Shown: positions 44,961 through 54,975 of the stretch, one piece after another | How the letters are laid out: each line of letters starts with the position of its first letter | Position numbering within the stretch: position 1 is the stretch's first letter | NCBI RefSeq assembly: GCF_001483755.1 | Contig: NZ_LQBK01000023.1 | Coordinates: 20,976-84,975 of the forward strand | From: Kocuria rosea subsp. polaris | Lineage (GTDB): Bacteria > Actinomycetota > Actinomycetes > Actinomycetales > Micrococcaceae | Direction: 5' to 3' | Length of the DNA stretch: 64,000 bases | Translations under genes and position numbers: made by a program | The notes under the pieces: model-generated | What the model saw: only the letters and a program-made list of their open reading frames with translations | Told to the model about the DNA's origin: nothing | Databases searched by the model: none

Positions 44961-45017
44961 GGACGACCCCGGGTTCCTCCCGGAGGCCACGGCCTCCCGG
45001 GGAACCCGGGGTCGTCC
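44961..45017. terminator. Long bidirectional terminator between secG and pgl
   Basis: GGACGACCCCGGGTTCC and the following GGAGGCC pair with their complements across a three-base loop, giving about 27 bp of stem with small irregularities. It lies between two convergent genes. Confidence 0.75.
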
Positions 45018-45064
45018 GCGTCGGAGGGCGGCTCCTCGGCGGCCCCCGGCCGGATCCGGCCCGG

Positions 45065-45814
45065 TCAGCCGCCGAGGGCGTCCCGAGTGACCAGCAGCAG
45101 CGTCTCCTCGGTCCCGCGCACCCCGGCGCCGGGCGTGCGCTCGAGCGGGGCGCCGCCGCGGACGGCCGCGACCGCCTCGGCCTTGTCCGCGCCGGCCACG
45201 AGGAACCAGACCCGCTGCGCGCCGTTGATCATCGGCAGCGTCATGGTCACCCGCTCCGGCGGGGGCTTGGGGGAGTCGTGCACCCCCAGGACGGTGGCGT
45301 CCGGCTCGTGCACGTGGGGGAGGCCGGGGAACAGGGAGGCCACGTGGCCGTCGGGGCCCAGGCCCAGCAGGGAGAGGTCGAAGCGCGGGAAGGCCTCCGT
45401 CCGGTGCTGCGCGTCGGCCGCGGCCGCGAGTTCCCGCCGGTAGTCGAACGCGGCGTCCTCGGCGGTGCCGAAGTCGTCCGTGCTGCCCACGGGGTGGACC
45501 CGGTCCGGGTTCAGGCTCAGCGCCCCGCCCACGGCCTCGGCGGCCTGCACGAAATTGCGCTCCGGGCTGTCCTCGGCCACGAAGCGCTCGTCGGACCACC
45601 ACACGTCGACGCGCGACCAGTCGACCTCGCTCCGGCGCGGGGAGGCGGCGAGGGCCGCGAGCACCGCGGCGCCCATGCTCCCGCCGGTGAGCACGAGGCC
45701 CGCCTCGCCCCGCTCCTCCTGCGCCTCGACCAGCACGTCGAGAACCCGTTCCGCGGTGTCCGCGGCGAGCGACTCCTTGTCCGGGTGGGCGACGGTCTCC
45801 AGCTCGGCGCTCAT
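45065..45814 (-). CDS. pgl: 6-phosphogluconolactonase
   Basis: The 249-residue enzyme of the NagB/SugarP-isomerase fold hydrolyses 6-phosphogluconolactone in the oxidative pentose phosphate pathway. Family stretches include VLTGGSMGAAVLAAL, DVWWSDERFVAEDSPERNF and SLLGLGPDGHVASLFPG, followed by VTMTLPMINGAQRVWFLVAGADKAEAV. The ATG at 45814 overlaps the opcA stop by four bases. It is the last gene of zwf-opcA-pgl, all coupled by 4-bp overlaps. Confidence 0.97.
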   Translation of the reverse strand: MSAELETVAHPDKESLAADTAERVLDVLVEAQEERGEAGLVLTGGSMGAAVLAALAASPRRSEVDWSRVDVWWSDERFVAEDSPERNFVQAAEAVGGALSLNPDRVHPVGSTDDFGTAEDAAFDYRRELAAAADAQHRTEAFPRFDLSLLGLGPDGHVASLFPGLPHVHEPDATVLGVHDSPKPPPERVTMTLPMINGAQRVWFLVAGADKAEAVAAVRGGAPLERTPGAGVRGTEETLLLVTRDALGG

Positions 45815-46932
45815 GCGCGCTCCTCCCCGGGGGTCGGGACGGACGGGTCGGCGGGCGGGGCCTCGGCGGCCCCGGTCAGCTCGGCGACCGGGTCGGCGGC
45901 GTTCTCGAGCGCCGGCGGCTGCGGCCGGTCGAGGGCCGGACGGCCTCCGCCGTGGGCGGCCAGGAAGCGGGCGGCGCCGGGAGTGTGCTCGCCGGTGGTG
46001 TCGACCACCTGTGCGACGCGCACGTCCCGCAGCCCGGTGGTGATGACCTCGCCGTAGACCTCGTCCGGGTCCAGCCGGCGGAGCTCCTCGGCGATGCAGG
46101 CGTTGAGGTCCCGCACGGGCATCGCGATCTGCTGGTCCGGCTGTCCCGGCTGCCGCAGCATCGCCACGGTCCGGCCGGGGCGCTCGAGCACGATCTCGCC
46201 GTCGTCCCGGACCAGGGTGACCCGGTCCAGGCGGCGCGGACCGGCGTTGTTGACGAACGTCACCTCGGCGTCGAGCCGGGTGCCCAGCCAGGTGCCGAGC
46301 AGCACCACGCTTGGGGAGCGGCCCGAGCCCTCGACGACGACCTCGCGCACGGGCGCGGGCTCCGCCTGGTCCAGGACCGCGGCCAGCTGGATCCGCCAGT
46401 TGGTCACCCTCGTCCACGCGAGGTCCGTGTCGCCGGGGACGTAGCGGTCGCTGAGCTCCGCGAGCGTCTCGAAGGCGTCGTCGCTGCGCGCGGCGTCCGT
46501 GATCCGCCGGTGGGCGATCCGGGCGATCGACGAGGTGTGCGGCGAGGGCGGCGGCACCTCGTGCGGCCACCAGGCGACGATCGGCGCGTCCGGCAGCAGC
46601 AGCGCCGAGAACAGGGTCTCCGTGGGCTCGGCGAGCTCGCCGTAGCCGTGCAGCACGATGACCTCCGAGGCGCCCGCGTCACCGCCCATGCGCAGCTGGG
46701 CGTCGAGCCGGGTGCTCTCGGCCTGGGAGTGCGAGACGTGCACGAGGATCCGGCACGGGTGCTCGTGGCTCGCGAAGTTCGCGGCCTCCAGCGCCGCCTC
46801 GGAGTGCCCGGCCTGGGCGAGGATCACCAGCGTGAGGACCCGGCCGAGCGTCACGACGCCGTGCTGGTCCCGCAGCTGGTTGAGCTTCTTGTCGATGGCC
46901 GAGGTGGTGGTGTTCTCCATCGAAACGATCAC
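45811..46932 (-). CDS. opcA: Glucose-6-phosphate dehydrogenase assembly protein OpcA
   Basis: A 373-residue OpcA-family protein, needed for full glucose-6-phosphate dehydrogenase activity in actinobacteria and cyanobacteria. The N-terminus [16 protein letters not shown], the central [17 protein letters not shown] and the [11 protein letters not shown] stretch are family-typical. The C-terminal 50 residues are a Pro/Ala-rich tail. The GTG at 46932 overlaps the zwf stop by four bases (GTGA), so translation is coupled to its partner enzyme. Confidence 0.96.
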   Translation of the reverse strand: MIVSMENTTTSAIDKKLNQLRDQHGVVTLGRVLTLVILAQAGHSEAALEAANFASHEHPCRILVHVSHSQAESTRLDAQLRMGGDAGASEVIVLHGYGELAEPTETLFSALLLPDAPIVAWWPHEVPPPSPHTSSIARIAHRRITDAARSDDAFETLAELSDRYVPGDTDLAWTRVTNWRIQLAAVLDQAEPAPVREVVVEGSGRSPSVVLLGTWLGTRLDAEVTFVNNAGPRRLDRVTLVRDDGEIVLERPGRTVAMLRQPGQPDQQIAMPVRDLNACIAEELRRLDPDEVYGEVITTGLRDVRVAQVVDTTGEHTPGAARFLAAHGGGRPALDRPQPPALENAADPVAELTGAAEAPPADPSVPTPGEERA

Positions 46933-48467
46933 GGTCGCCTCCAGACGCGTCCGTCGCGGGCCAGCAGCTCGTCGGCGCCGGCGGGTCCCCAGGACCCCGG
47001 CGCGTACGGCTCCGGCATGATCTGCTGCTGCTCCCAGCACTCCTCGAAGGGGTCGAGGATCCGCCAGGACAGCTCGACCTCCTCGTGGTCCGGGAACAGC
47101 GGTGGCTCCCCGAGCAGCACGTCGAGGATCAGTCGCTCGTAGGCCTCCGGGCTGGACTCGGTGAACGAGTGGCCGTAGCCGAAGTCCATGGTCACGTCCC
47201 GGATCTCCGACTGCGTCCCGGGCACCTTGGAGCCCAGCCGGATGGTCACGCCCTCGTCGGGCTGGATCCGGATCACGATGACGTTCTGCCCGAGGTCCTC
47301 GTGGCCGTTGTCCCCGAACAGCAGGTTGGGGGAGTTCTTGAACTGCACGGCGATCTCGGTGACCCGCCGGCCCAGGCGCTTGCCGGCCCGCAGATAGAAC
47401 GGCACGCCGGCCCACCGGCGGTTGTTGATGTCCAGGCGCAGCGCCGCGTAGGTCTCCGTCCGGGAGTCGGCGGGGATGTCCTGCTCCTCGAGGAAGGCGC
47501 GCACCCGCTCGCCGCCCTGCAGCCCGGACCCGTACTGGCCGAGCGAGGAGTGCGCCGCCAGGTCCTCGGGGACGACCACGGAGGCCAGCACCTTGGCCTT
47601 CTCCGCGCGCATGTGGTGGGCCTCGAAGGACAGCGGCTCCTCCATGGCGGTGAGGGCCAGCAGCTGCAGCAGGTGGTTCTGGATCACGTCGCGGGCCGCC
47701 CCCACGCCGTCGTAGTAGCCGGCGCGGGAACCGATGCCGATGTCCTCGGCCATGGTGATCTGCACGTGGTCCACGAACTGGGCGTTCCACAGCGGCTCGA
47801 ACATCTGGTTCGCGAAGCGCAGCGCCAGGATGTTCTGCACCGTCTCCTTGCCCAGGTAGTGGTCGATCCGGAAGACGGAGTCCGCCGGGAACACCCGCTC
47901 GACGATGGCGTTGAGCTCCGCCGCGGACTCGAGGTCGTGGCCGAAGGGCTTCTCGATGACCACGCGGCGCCAGCCCGAGGCGTTCTCGTGCTGGGCCAGG
48001 CCGTGGTCGGCGAGCTGCTGGCAGACGGTCTCGAAGGCCTTGGGCGGGATCGAGAGGTAGAACGCGTGGTTGCCGCGCGTCCCCGAGTGCACGTCGAGCT
48101 CCTTGAGCGTCGACTTGAGCGCCTCGTAGGCCTTGTCGTCGTCGAACTCCCCGCGCACGAACCGGACGCCGGAGGCGAACTGGCGCCACACGTCCTCCTG
48201 GAACGGGGTGCGGGCGTGGGCCTCGACGGACTCGCGCACCACCTCCCGGAACTGCTCGTGCGACCAGTCGCGGCGGCCGAAGCCGACGAGCGCGAAGGAC
48301 GGCGGCAGCAGCCCGCGGTTGACGAGGTCGTACATCGCCGGCAGCAGCTTCTTCTTCGCGAGGTCTCCCGTCACGCCGAAGAGCACGAGCGCCGACGGGG
48401 CGGCGACCCGGACGAGCCGCCTGTCCCTCGGGTCCCGCAGGGGATTGCGGGCGTTGTTGTCTGGCAA
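46929..48467 (-). CDS. zwf: Glucose-6-phosphate 1-dehydrogenase
   Basis: The 512-residue enzyme is the first step of the oxidative pentose phosphate pathway. The dinucleotide motif is [18 protein letters not shown]. The substrate motif [14 protein letters not shown] contains the catalytic His-Tyr-Lys signature, and [10 protein letters not shown] is also present. Length is standard. The annotated TTG at 48467 is the only start with a good ribosome site (AAGGAG, five bases). A longer frame exists upstream but begins without one and would run towards the pgi terminator. It leads zwf-opcA-pgl and is separated from pgi by a 13-bp perfect stem-loop. Confidence 0.97.
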   Translation of the reverse strand: MPDNNARNPLRDPRDRRLVRVAAPSALVLFGVTGDLAKKKLLPAMYDLVNRGLLPPSFALVGFGRRDWSHEQFREVVRESVEAHARTPFQEDVWRQFASGVRFVRGEFDDDKAYEALKSTLKELDVHSGTRGNHAFYLSIPPKAFETVCQQLADHGLAQHENASGWRRVVIEKPFGHDLESAAELNAIVERVFPADSVFRIDHYLGKETVQNILALRFANQMFEPLWNAQFVDHVQITMAEDIGIGSRAGYYDGVGAARDVIQNHLLQLLALTAMEEPLSFEAHHMRAEKAKVLASVVVPEDLAAHSSLGQYGSGLQGGERVRAFLEEQDIPADSRTETYAALRLDINNRRWAGVPFYLRAGKRLGRRVTEIAVQFKNSPNLLFGDNGHEDLGQNVIVIRIQPDEGVTIRLGSKVPGTQSEIRDVTMDFGYGHSFTESSPEAYERLILDVLLGEPPLFPDHEEVELSWRILDPFEECWEQQQIMPEPYAPGSWGPAGADELLARDGRVWRRP

Positions 48468-48524
48468 CGGAACTCCTTCACGTTCGTGCGGGGCCGCGGC
48501 ACCCACGGGGGCCTGCACGCACAA

Positions 48525-48554
48525 CGGTCGGCGCGGGGGATCCCGCGCCGACCG
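48525..48554 (-). terminator. Perfect 13-bp stem-loop between pgi and zwf
   Basis: CGGTCGGCGCGGG and CCCGCGCCGACCG pair without mismatch across GGAT. On the transcribed strand TTGTGCG follows. It probably stops or attenuates the tkt-tal-pgi transcript before zwf. Confidence 0.65.
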
Positions 48555-48600
48555 TGGCGTGCTCCCAGTCTAGGACAGCGGTCGGGTCGCCCCGACCGGT

Positions 48601-50217
48601 TCAGCGGCCGAGGGCCTCGACGGCCTCCCGCAGCCGGGCCACGCCGGCGGCGCGGTCGGAGAGCCGCAGCCGCAGCACGGGCCGCCCGTGGTCGGCGAGG
48701 ACCTGCGCGTCCCCGTCGGCCTGGGCCGAGATGAGCTCGCCGAAGCTGAACGGGCTGTCCGGGATGTCGAGGTCCGTCTCCGAGGCGGCGGTGATCTGCA
48801 GGTACACGCCCTCCGCCGGCCCGCCCTTGTGGTACTGGCCGGTGGAGTGCAGGAACCGCGGGCCCCAGCCGAACGTCACGGGGCGGCCGGTGGCGCGGGC
48901 CAGGACCGGGCGGATGCCCTCCAGGTCCGCCCACGCAAGCCGGTCGAAGTACGCCTGGACGGACAGGTAGCCCGTCTCCGGCAGCTGCGCGAGCAGCTTG
49001 GCCAGGGCGTCCTCCACCGTGCGCGTGCCGTCGAGCAGGTCCTGCGCCCCGCGGATCTCCACGGGCCCGTCCACGACGTCCGCGGCGGTGGGCTGCGGCT
49101 TGTCCTCGAGCAGGGCCCGGGTGGCGTTCTTGGCGGACTCCACGTCGGGCTGGTCGTAGGGGTTGATGCCGAGCAGCCGCCCGGCCGCCGCCGTGGCGAC
49201 CTCCCACAGCATGAGCTGGGCGCCGAGCGAGCCCGAGACCCGCACCACGTCGCCCTCCGGGGCGTCCTCCTCGTCGACGCCCACGAGCTCCACGACCAGG
49301 ACGTCGGCCGCGCCCGCGGAGGCTTCGGGGGCGTCCCCGGCGCCGACGACGACGGGCAGCACGCCCTTGCCCTCCTTGCCGGTGGACTCCGCGATCAGCT
49401 GCTCCGCCCAGTCGGCGAACCCGGCGATCCCGGAGCCCAGGTCCCGGAACACGAGCTTGTTCCGCAGGGGCTGCGTCCCGCCGAGCGCCGCGCCCAGGTG
49501 CACGCCGGGGTTGTCCTCGGCGTCCTCGCGCAGCACCTCGCCGGCCTCGTCGGCGTCGTCGAGCAGGGCCCCGACGTCCACCCCGGCCAGGCCGGAGGGG
49601 ACCAGGCCGAAGGCGGTGAGCGCGGAGAAGCGCCCGCCCACGGTCGGGTCGGCGGTGAAGACCCGGCGGTAGCCGGCCTCCCGGGCGGACGCCTCCATGG
49701 GCGAGCCGGGGTCGGTCACCACCACGATGCGCGAGGCGGCGTCGATGCCCGCGTCCTCGAACGCCCGGGCGAAGACCCGGCGCGCCGAGTCGGTCTCCAC
49801 GGTGGAGCCGGACTTGGAGGAGACCACGATCGCGGTCCGCTCGAGGCGGTCGGCGAGGGCCGCGGCCACCATCTCCGGGTCCGTGGAGTCGAGCACGAAC
49901 AGCTCCACGCCCGCGGTGCGGGTGATCACCTCGGGGGCGAGGGAGGAGCCTCCCATGCCCGCGAGCACGAACCGGTCCACCCCCTCGGCCGCGAACTCCT
50001 CGCGCAGGGCGACGATCTCGGCGACCAGCGGGCGGGAGACCTCCGCCGCCTCCACCCAGCCCAGCCGCTTGGCGGATTCGTCCTCGGCCGCGGGACCCCA
50101 CAGGGTGGGATCCTGGGCGAAGAGCTTGGAGGCGAACCTGTCGCCCACCAGCGCGGGCACGTGCCGGTCGACGGCCTCGCGGGCCGCGCCGGAGGTCTGG
50201 ACGGACAGGGAGCTCAT
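48601..50217 (-). CDS. pgi: Glucose-6-phosphate isomerase
   Basis: A 538-residue sugar isomerase of the long actinobacterial Pgi type. The two SIS-like domains contain VVSSKSGSTVETDSARRVFA (phosphate-binding Ser/Thr loop), GGRFSALTAFGLVP (the GGRxS signature), INPYDQPDVESAKNATRALLEDKP and GPRFLHSTGQYHKGGP. It interconverts glucose 6-phosphate and fructose 6-phosphate, linking the neighbouring pentose-phosphate genes to glycolysis. The ATG at 50217 follows GAAGGAGAA. It lies 55 bp after tal on the same strand. Confidence 0.96.
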   Translation of the reverse strand: MSSLSVQTSGAAREAVDRHVPALVGDRFASKLFAQDPTLWGPAAEDESAKRLGWVEAAEVSRPLVAEIVALREEFAAEGVDRFVLAGMGGSSLAPEVITRTAGVELFVLDSTDPEMVAAALADRLERTAIVVSSKSGSTVETDSARRVFARAFEDAGIDAASRIVVVTDPGSPMEASAREAGYRRVFTADPTVGGRFSALTAFGLVPSGLAGVDVGALLDDADEAGEVLREDAEDNPGVHLGAALGGTQPLRNKLVFRDLGSGIAGFADWAEQLIAESTGKEGKGVLPVVVGAGDAPEASAGAADVLVVELVGVDEEDAPEGDVVRVSGSLGAQLMLWEVATAAAGRLLGINPYDQPDVESAKNATRALLEDKPQPTAADVVDGPVEIRGAQDLLDGTRTVEDALAKLLAQLPETGYLSVQAYFDRLAWADLEGIRPVLARATGRPVTFGWGPRFLHSTGQYHKGGPAEGVYLQITAASETDLDIPDSPFSFGELISAQADGDAQVLADHGRPVLRLRLSDRAAGVARLREAVEALGR

Positions 50218-50272
50218 GGGTTCTCCTTCGGGTCGGGCAGCACGGACGGAACTCGGGTCGGGACGGACGGGC

Positions 50273-51379
50273 TCAGCGGGCGCCGTCGAGGGCGGCGCGC
50301 ACGGTGTCGAGCAGCTCCGCCCAGGAGTCCTCGAACTTGGTGAGCCCCTCCGCCTCGAGCTTCTCGACGACCTCGTCGTAGGAGATCCCCACGCCGGCGA
50401 TCTTGTCCAGGAGCTCGTTGGACTCCGCGTAGGCGCCGGTGACGGTGTCCCCGGTGACCTCGGCGTGGTCGAAGGTGGCCTCGAGGGTCTTCTCCGGCAT
50501 GGTGTTGACCGTGTTGGGTGCCACCAGCCCGGTCACGTACAGGGTGTCGGGCAGCGACGGGTCCTTCACCCCGGTGGAGGCCCACAGCGGGCGCTGCGGG
50601 TTCGCCCCGGCCGCGGCCAGCCGCTCCCAGCGCTCGGTGTCCAGGGACTGCTCGTGGATCTGGTAGGCGAGGCGGGCGTTGGCCAGCCCGGCCTGGCTCT
50701 TGAGCGCCTTGGCCTCGTCGGTGCCGATCGCGTCGAGGCGCTTGTCGACCTCGGAGTCCACCCGGGAGACGAAGAAGGAGGCCACGGAGTGGATCCCGGC
50801 CAGGTCCTTGCCGTTCTCCAGCGCCTGCTCCAGGCCCAGCTGGTAGGCGTTGATGACCGCGCGGTAGCGCTCGAGGGAGAAGATCAGCGTCACGTTGACG
50901 GAGATCCCCTCGGCGATGGTCGCGGTGATCGAGGGCAGGCCCGCTTCGGTGGCCGGAATCTTGATCAGCGCGTTGTCCCGGTCGATGGTCCGGGACAGGC
51001 GCTGGGCCATGGCGGAGGTGGCGTCGGCGTCCTGGGCCAGGCGCGGGTCCACCTCGATGGACACCCGCCCGTCCACGCCCTGGGTGGTCTCGGCGATCGG
51101 GGCGAAGAGGTCGCAGGCCGCGCGGACGTCATCGGTGGTGATGGCCAGCACGGCCTCGTCCACGTCGGTTCCGGCGGCGGCGAGCTCCCGGACCTGGTCC
51201 TCGTAGGCGTCGTGCTTGGCCAGGGCGGCGGCGAAGATCGTGGGGTTCGTGGTCACGCCGACCACGTTCTTCTCGTCGATCAGCTGCTGCAGCCCGCCGG
51301 AGGCCAGGCGTTCGCGGGAGAGGTCGTCGAGCCAGATCGAGACGCCGGCGTCGGAGAGCTTCTGGGTGGGAGTGGTCAT
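50273..51379 (-). CDS. tal: Transaldolase
   Basis: A 368-residue TIM-barrel transaldolase of the actinobacterial class. The Schiff-base lysine is Lys140 in [12 protein letters not shown]. Other family stretches are [37 protein letters not shown] and [15 protein letters not shown]. It exchanges a dihydroxyacetone unit between sugar phosphates in the non-oxidative pentose phosphate pathway. The ATG at 51379 has GAGGA about 11 bases before it. The gap to tkt holds three 14-bp tandem repeats. Confidence 0.97.
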   Translation of the reverse strand: MTTPTQKLSDAGVSIWLDDLSRERLASGGLQQLIDEKNVVGVTTNPTIFAAALAKHDAYEDQVRELAAAGTDVDEAVLAITTDDVRAACDLFAPIAETTQGVDGRVSIEVDPRLAQDADATSAMAQRLSRTIDRDNALIKIPATEAGLPSITATIAEGISVNVTLIFSLERYRAVINAYQLGLEQALENGKDLAGIHSVASFFVSRVDSEVDKRLDAIGTDEAKALKSQAGLANARLAYQIHEQSLDTERWERLAAAGANPQRPLWASTGVKDPSLPDTLYVTGLVAPNTVNTMPEKTLEATFDHAEVTGDTVTGAYAESNELLDKIAGVGISYDEVVEKLEAEGLTKFEDSWAELLDTVRAALDGAR

Positions 51380-51396
51380 GTGCGTGTCAGTCCTCG

Positions 51397-51438
51397 TGCT
51401 CGGAGAAAGGTGCTCGGAGAAAGGTGCTCGGGGAAAAT
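51397..51438 (-). repeat. Three 14-bp tandem repeats between tkt and tal
   Basis: GTGCTCGGAGAAAG occurs twice exactly (51397-51410 and 51411-51424), and a third copy with two changes follows (51425-51438). In the transcribed direction the units read CTTTCTCCGAGCAC. They occupy about half of the 82-bp tkt-tal gap and bring no start codon or ribosome site. Confidence 0.85.
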
Positions 51439-51461
51439 GGTCGGTCGGTGCGCGCCGCTGC

Positions 51462-53597
51462 TCAGCGGCTCGCCGGGGTGGAGGTCCGCGCCGCGGCGAG
51501 GGACTCCTGGGCGGCGGCGGTGACGGCCTCGGCGGTGATGCCGAACTCGCGGTAGAGGGTCTCGTAGTCGGCGGACTCCCCGAAGTGCTCCAGGGACACG
51601 GCTCGGCCGGCGTCGCCGATCAGGTCGCGCCAGGACATGGCGATCCCGGCCTCCACCGACACCCGGGCCCGGACCTCGGCCGGGAGCACGGACTCGCGGT
51701 AGTCGGCGTCCTGGGCGTCGAACCACTCCCGGCAGGGCATGGACACGACCCGGGCGGCCACGCCCTGGGCGGCGAGCTGGTTCCGGGCTTCCACGGCCAG
51801 GGCGACCTCGGAGCCGGTGCCGATCAGCACCACGTCGGGGGTGCCCTCGGTGTCGGCCAGGACGTAGCCGCCGCGGGCCACACCCTCGGCGGAGGCGAAC
51901 TTCTCGCCCTCCGCCTCGGGGTGCAGGTCGGTGCGGGCGAAGGTGGGCACGTTCTGGCGGGTCAGGGCGATCCCGGCCGGGCCGTGCCGGTTCTCCAGCA
52001 TCGTCCGCCAGGCAACCGCGACCTCGTTGGCGTCGGCCGGGCGCACCACGTCCAGGCCGGGGATGGCGCGCAGGGAGGACAGCTGCTCCACCGGCTGGTG
52101 GGTGGGCCCGTCCTCGCCCAGGCCGATGGAGTCGTGGGTCCACACGTAGATCGAGGGGACCTTCATCAGCGCGCCCAGGCGCACGGCCGGGCGCTGGTAG
52201 TCGGAGAAGATCAGGAACGTCCCGGAGAACGCCCGGGTCTGCGAGGACATGGTGATGCCGTTGACGATCGCCGCCGCGGCGTGCTCACGGATCCCGAAGT
52301 GCAGCACCCGCCCGTAGGGGTTGCCGGTCCACTTCTCGGTGGAGCGGGCGGCGGGGATGAAGGAGGCCGCGGACTCGATGGTGGTGTTGTTGGACCCGGC
52401 CAGATCCGCGGACCCGCCCCACAGCTCGGGGAAGGTCTCGGCGATGGCGTTGATCACCTTGCCCGAGGCCGAGCGGGTGGCCACGTCCTTGCCGGCCTCG
52501 AAGGTCGGGAAGGCCTCCGCATAGTTCTCGGGCAGCTCCTCGGCGCGGATCCGGTCGTAGAGGGCCGCACGGTCGGGGTTGGCCTCCCGCCAGGCCTGGA
52601 AGTCCTGCTCCCACTGCGCCCGGACCTCGCCCATCGTGTCCTGGATGGAGCGGGTGTGGGCGAGGACCTCGTCGGCGACCTCGAAGGAGGCCTCGGGGTC
52701 GAAGCCGAGGATCTTCTTGGTCTCGGCGACCTCCTCGGCCCCGAGCTTGGAGCCGTGGATCCCCCCGGTGTTCTGCTTCTTCGGTGCGGGGTACCCGATG
52801 ATGGTGCGCAGGGCGATCAGCGAGGGCTTGGTGGTCTCGGCCTTCGCCGCGCGGATCGCGGCGTAGAGCTCCTCGACGTCCTCGACGTAGTCCCCGGTCT
52901 TCGTCCAGTCCACCCGGGCCACGTGCCAGCCGTAGGCCTCGTAGCGGGCGGCGACGTCCTCGGTGAAGGCCACGTCGGTGTCGTCCTCGATGGAGATGTG
53001 GTTCTGGTCGTAGATCACCACGAGGTTGCCCAGCTCCTGCACCCCGGCCAGCGAGGACGCCTCGGAGGTGATCCCCTCCTGGAGGTCGCCGTCGGAGGCG
53101 ATCACGTAGACCATGTGGTCGAAGACCGACTCCCCGGCGGCGGTGTCGGGGTCGAACATCCCGCGGGTGTAGCGCTGGGCGTAGGCGAAGCCCACGGCCG
53201 AGGCCAGGCCCTGGCCCAGCGGGCCGGTGGTGATCTCCACCCCGGTGGTGTGCCGGTACTCCGGGTGGCCCGGGGTCTTGGACCCCCAGGTGCGCAGGGA
53301 CTTGATGTCCTCGAGCTCCATCCCGTAGCCGGAGAGGAACAGCTGCAGGTACAGGGTCAGGGAGGTGTGCCCCGGCGAGAGGATGAACCGGTCCCGGCCC
53401 GTCCACCGGTCATCACGCGGGTCGTGGCGCATCACCTTCTGGAACAGCAGGTACGCGGCCGGGGCCAGGGACATCGCCGTGCCCGGGTGGCCGTTGCCCA
53501 CCTTCTCCACCGCGTCCGCGGCCAGCACCCGCACCGTGTCCACGGCACGCTGGTCCAGCTCGGTCCAGGTCAGCTTCTGATCGAGTTCGGTCGTCAA
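51462..53597 (-). CDS. tkt: Transketolase
   Basis: The 711-residue thiamine-diphosphate enzyme moves two-carbon units between sugar phosphates. The N-terminal domain has [13 protein letters not shown] and the cofactor motif [15 protein letters not shown]. The pyrimidine domain has [15 protein letters not shown] and [21 protein letters not shown], and the C-terminal domain has [12 protein letters not shown]. Length is standard. The start is a TTG at 53597 (no ATG or GTG is near), with AAAGGG about 11 bases upstream. It is the first gene of the block tkt-tal-pgi. A TAAGCT at 53672-53677 on the - strand is a candidate -10. Confidence 0.97.
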   Translation of the reverse strand: MTTELDQKLTWTELDQRAVDTVRVLAADAVEKVGNGHPGTAMSLAPAAYLLFQKVMRHDPRDDRWTGRDRFILSPGHTSLTLYLQLFLSGYGMELEDIKSLRTWGSKTPGHPEYRHTTGVEITTGPLGQGLASAVGFAYAQRYTRGMFDPDTAAGESVFDHMVYVIASDGDLQEGITSEASSLAGVQELGNLVVIYDQNHISIEDDTDVAFTEDVAARYEAYGWHVARVDWTKTGDYVEDVEELYAAIRAAKAETTKPSLIALRTIIGYPAPKKQNTGGIHGSKLGAEEVAETKKILGFDPEASFEVADEVLAHTRSIQDTMGEVRAQWEQDFQAWREANPDRAALYDRIRAEELPENYAEAFPTFEAGKDVATRSASGKVINAIAETFPELWGGSADLAGSNNTTIESAASFIPAARSTEKWTGNPYGRVLHFGIREHAAAAIVNGITMSSQTRAFSGTFLIFSDYQRPAVRLGALMKVPSIYVWTHDSIGLGEDGPTHQPVEQLSSLRAIPGLDVVRPADANEVAVAWRTMLENRHGPAGIALTRQNVPTFARTDLHPEAEGEKFASAEGVARGGYVLADTEGTPDVVLIGTGSEVALAVEARNQLAAQGVAARVVSMPCREWFDAQDADYRESVLPAEVRARVSVEAGIAMSWRDLIGDAGRAVSLEHFGESADYETLYREFGITAEAVTAAAQESLAAARTSTPASR

Positions 53598-53914
53598 GGT
53601 TCGAGGCCCTTTCTGCTGGGAACCGCTGCCGTGCGCAGCGGGTGCCGGTTGCCGGCCGGCGGTTTGGGTCCAGCTTAGGTCACGCGCATTTCGGCCGTGT
53701 GACCGACGGCACCGGCCCCGGGGGCCCCGGGGCGCCCTTCCCGTCATGTCCGGAGCGGGAACGGGCGCCGCCACGCGCTATGCTGTATAGGACCTTCTTC
53801 CGCGCCCGCGAGCTGCCGCGCCGACCGCACCCTCGTGCCGGCGACGCACCGACTCCGGGCCGTCCTCGCGCACGGAGCCGGGGGAGAACCACCGCAACCG
53901 GGAGCAATGATTCT
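53598..53914. other. Divergent control region between tkt and ctaB, 317 bp
   Basis: It must hold both promoters. TAAGCT (53672-53677, - strand) for tkt and TATGCT (53779-53784, + strand) for ctaB are the best -10 candidates; neither has a clear -35. A GGCCCCGGGGGCCCCGGGGC self-complementary run lies between them (about 53715-53735). No gene is seen. Confidence 0.45.
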
Positions 53915-54904
53915 GTGAACTCACTCGAGACGTCGGGACCCGCAGGACGAACCGTCCTCGGCACCGGACACACGGGTGTGGCGGTGGACCCCCGCCCCGA
54001 GGGACGGATGACGGCCTCCCGCAAGCTGCGGGCGTACGTGGCCCTGATGAAGCCGCGCATCATCGAGCTGCTGCTCGTGGCCACCGTGCCGACCATGATC
54101 TTCGCCCAGCAGGGCATGCCGAACCTGTGGCTCATCCTCAACACCCTCGTGGGCGGCACGCTCGCGGCGGGCGCGGCCGGCGCCTTCAACTGCTACATCG
54201 ACCGGGAGGAGGACCGGGTGATGAAGCGCACGGCCAAGCGCCCGCTCGTCACCGGGGAGGTCACCGACCGCGAGGCCCTCGTCTTCGCGTGGTCGCTCAC
54301 GGCCGTGTCCGTCGCCTGGCTCACCCTCGGCGTCAACGTGCTCGCCGGCGTCCTGGGCGCGGTGGCCATCTTCCTCTACGCGGTCTTCTACTCGATCGTG
54401 CTCAAGCGCCGCACCGCCCAGAACATCGTCTGGGGCGGGGTCGCGGGGTGCATGCCGGTGCTCATCGGGTGGGCCGCGGTCACGGGCGGCCTCGACTGGC
54501 CCGCGCTCGTGCTGTTCCTCTTCATCTTCCTGTGGACCCCGCCGCACTACTGGCCGCTGTCCATGAAGTACGCGGACGACTACTCCCGCGCCGGGGTCCC
54601 GATGCTGGGCGCCGTGGCCGGGGCCCGCACCGTGGGCAGCCAGGTGGTCCTCTACGCGTGGGCCACGGTGGTGTGCTCGCTGCTGCTCGTCCCCGTCGGC
54701 GGCGCCGGCTGGGTCTACGCGGTGACCGCGCTGGCCTCGGGCGCGTGGTTCGTGGGCCACAGCCACAAGCTGCACGCGCTGGCGGTGGCCGGCCGGCCCA
54801 CGGACAAGCAGGCCATGTACGTCTTCCACGGCTCCATCGCCTACATCACCTTCGTGTTCCTGGCCCTCGCCGTGGACCCGTTCGTGGGCGGTCCCGTCCT
54901 CTGA
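53915..54904 (+). CDS. ctaB: Protoheme IX farnesyltransferase (heme O synthase)
   Basis: A 329-residue UbiA-superfamily prenyltransferase with about nine membrane helices. It adds farnesyl to heme B to give heme O for the cytochrome aa3-type oxidase. The signature [22 protein letters not shown] and the first Asp motif [21 protein letters not shown] (substrate Mg-diphosphate site) are clear. [33 protein letters not shown] and [27 protein letters not shown] are also conserved. GTG at 53915 with GGGAG upstream is used; an ATG at 54008 would remove a variable 31-residue tail. The heme A synthase gene lies 1 kb downstream on the other strand. Confidence 0.95.
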   Translation: MNSLETSGPAGRTVLGTGHTGVAVDPRPEGRMTASRKLRAYVALMKPRIIELLLVATVPTMIFAQQGMPNLWLILNTLVGGTLAAGAAGAFNCYIDREEDRVMKRTAKRPLVTGEVTDREALVFAWSLTAVSVAWLTLGVNVLAGVLGAVAIFLYAVFYSIVLKRRTAQNIVWGGVAGCMPVLIGWAAVTGGLDWPALVLFLFIFLWTPPHYWPLSMKYADDYSRAGVPMLGAVAGARTVGSQVVLYAWATVVCSLLLVPVGGAGWVYAVTALASGAWFVGHSHKLHALAVAGRPTDKQAMYVFHGSIAYITFVFLALAVDPFVGGPVL

Positions 54905-54963
54905 GCCCGCGGGGTCCGGCCGGACCCTGGGCGGCCCCGTCCGGCCCGGGGACCCGCCGGACC

Positions 54964-54969
54964 TAGGAT
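54964..54969 (+). promoter_or_regulatory. -10 element of the DapA-like gene, leaderless arrangement
   Basis: TAGGAT lies six bases before the ATG at 54976, in the 71-bp gap after ctaB. No ribosome site is present. Confidence 0.55.
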
Positions 54970-54975
54970 GGTTTC

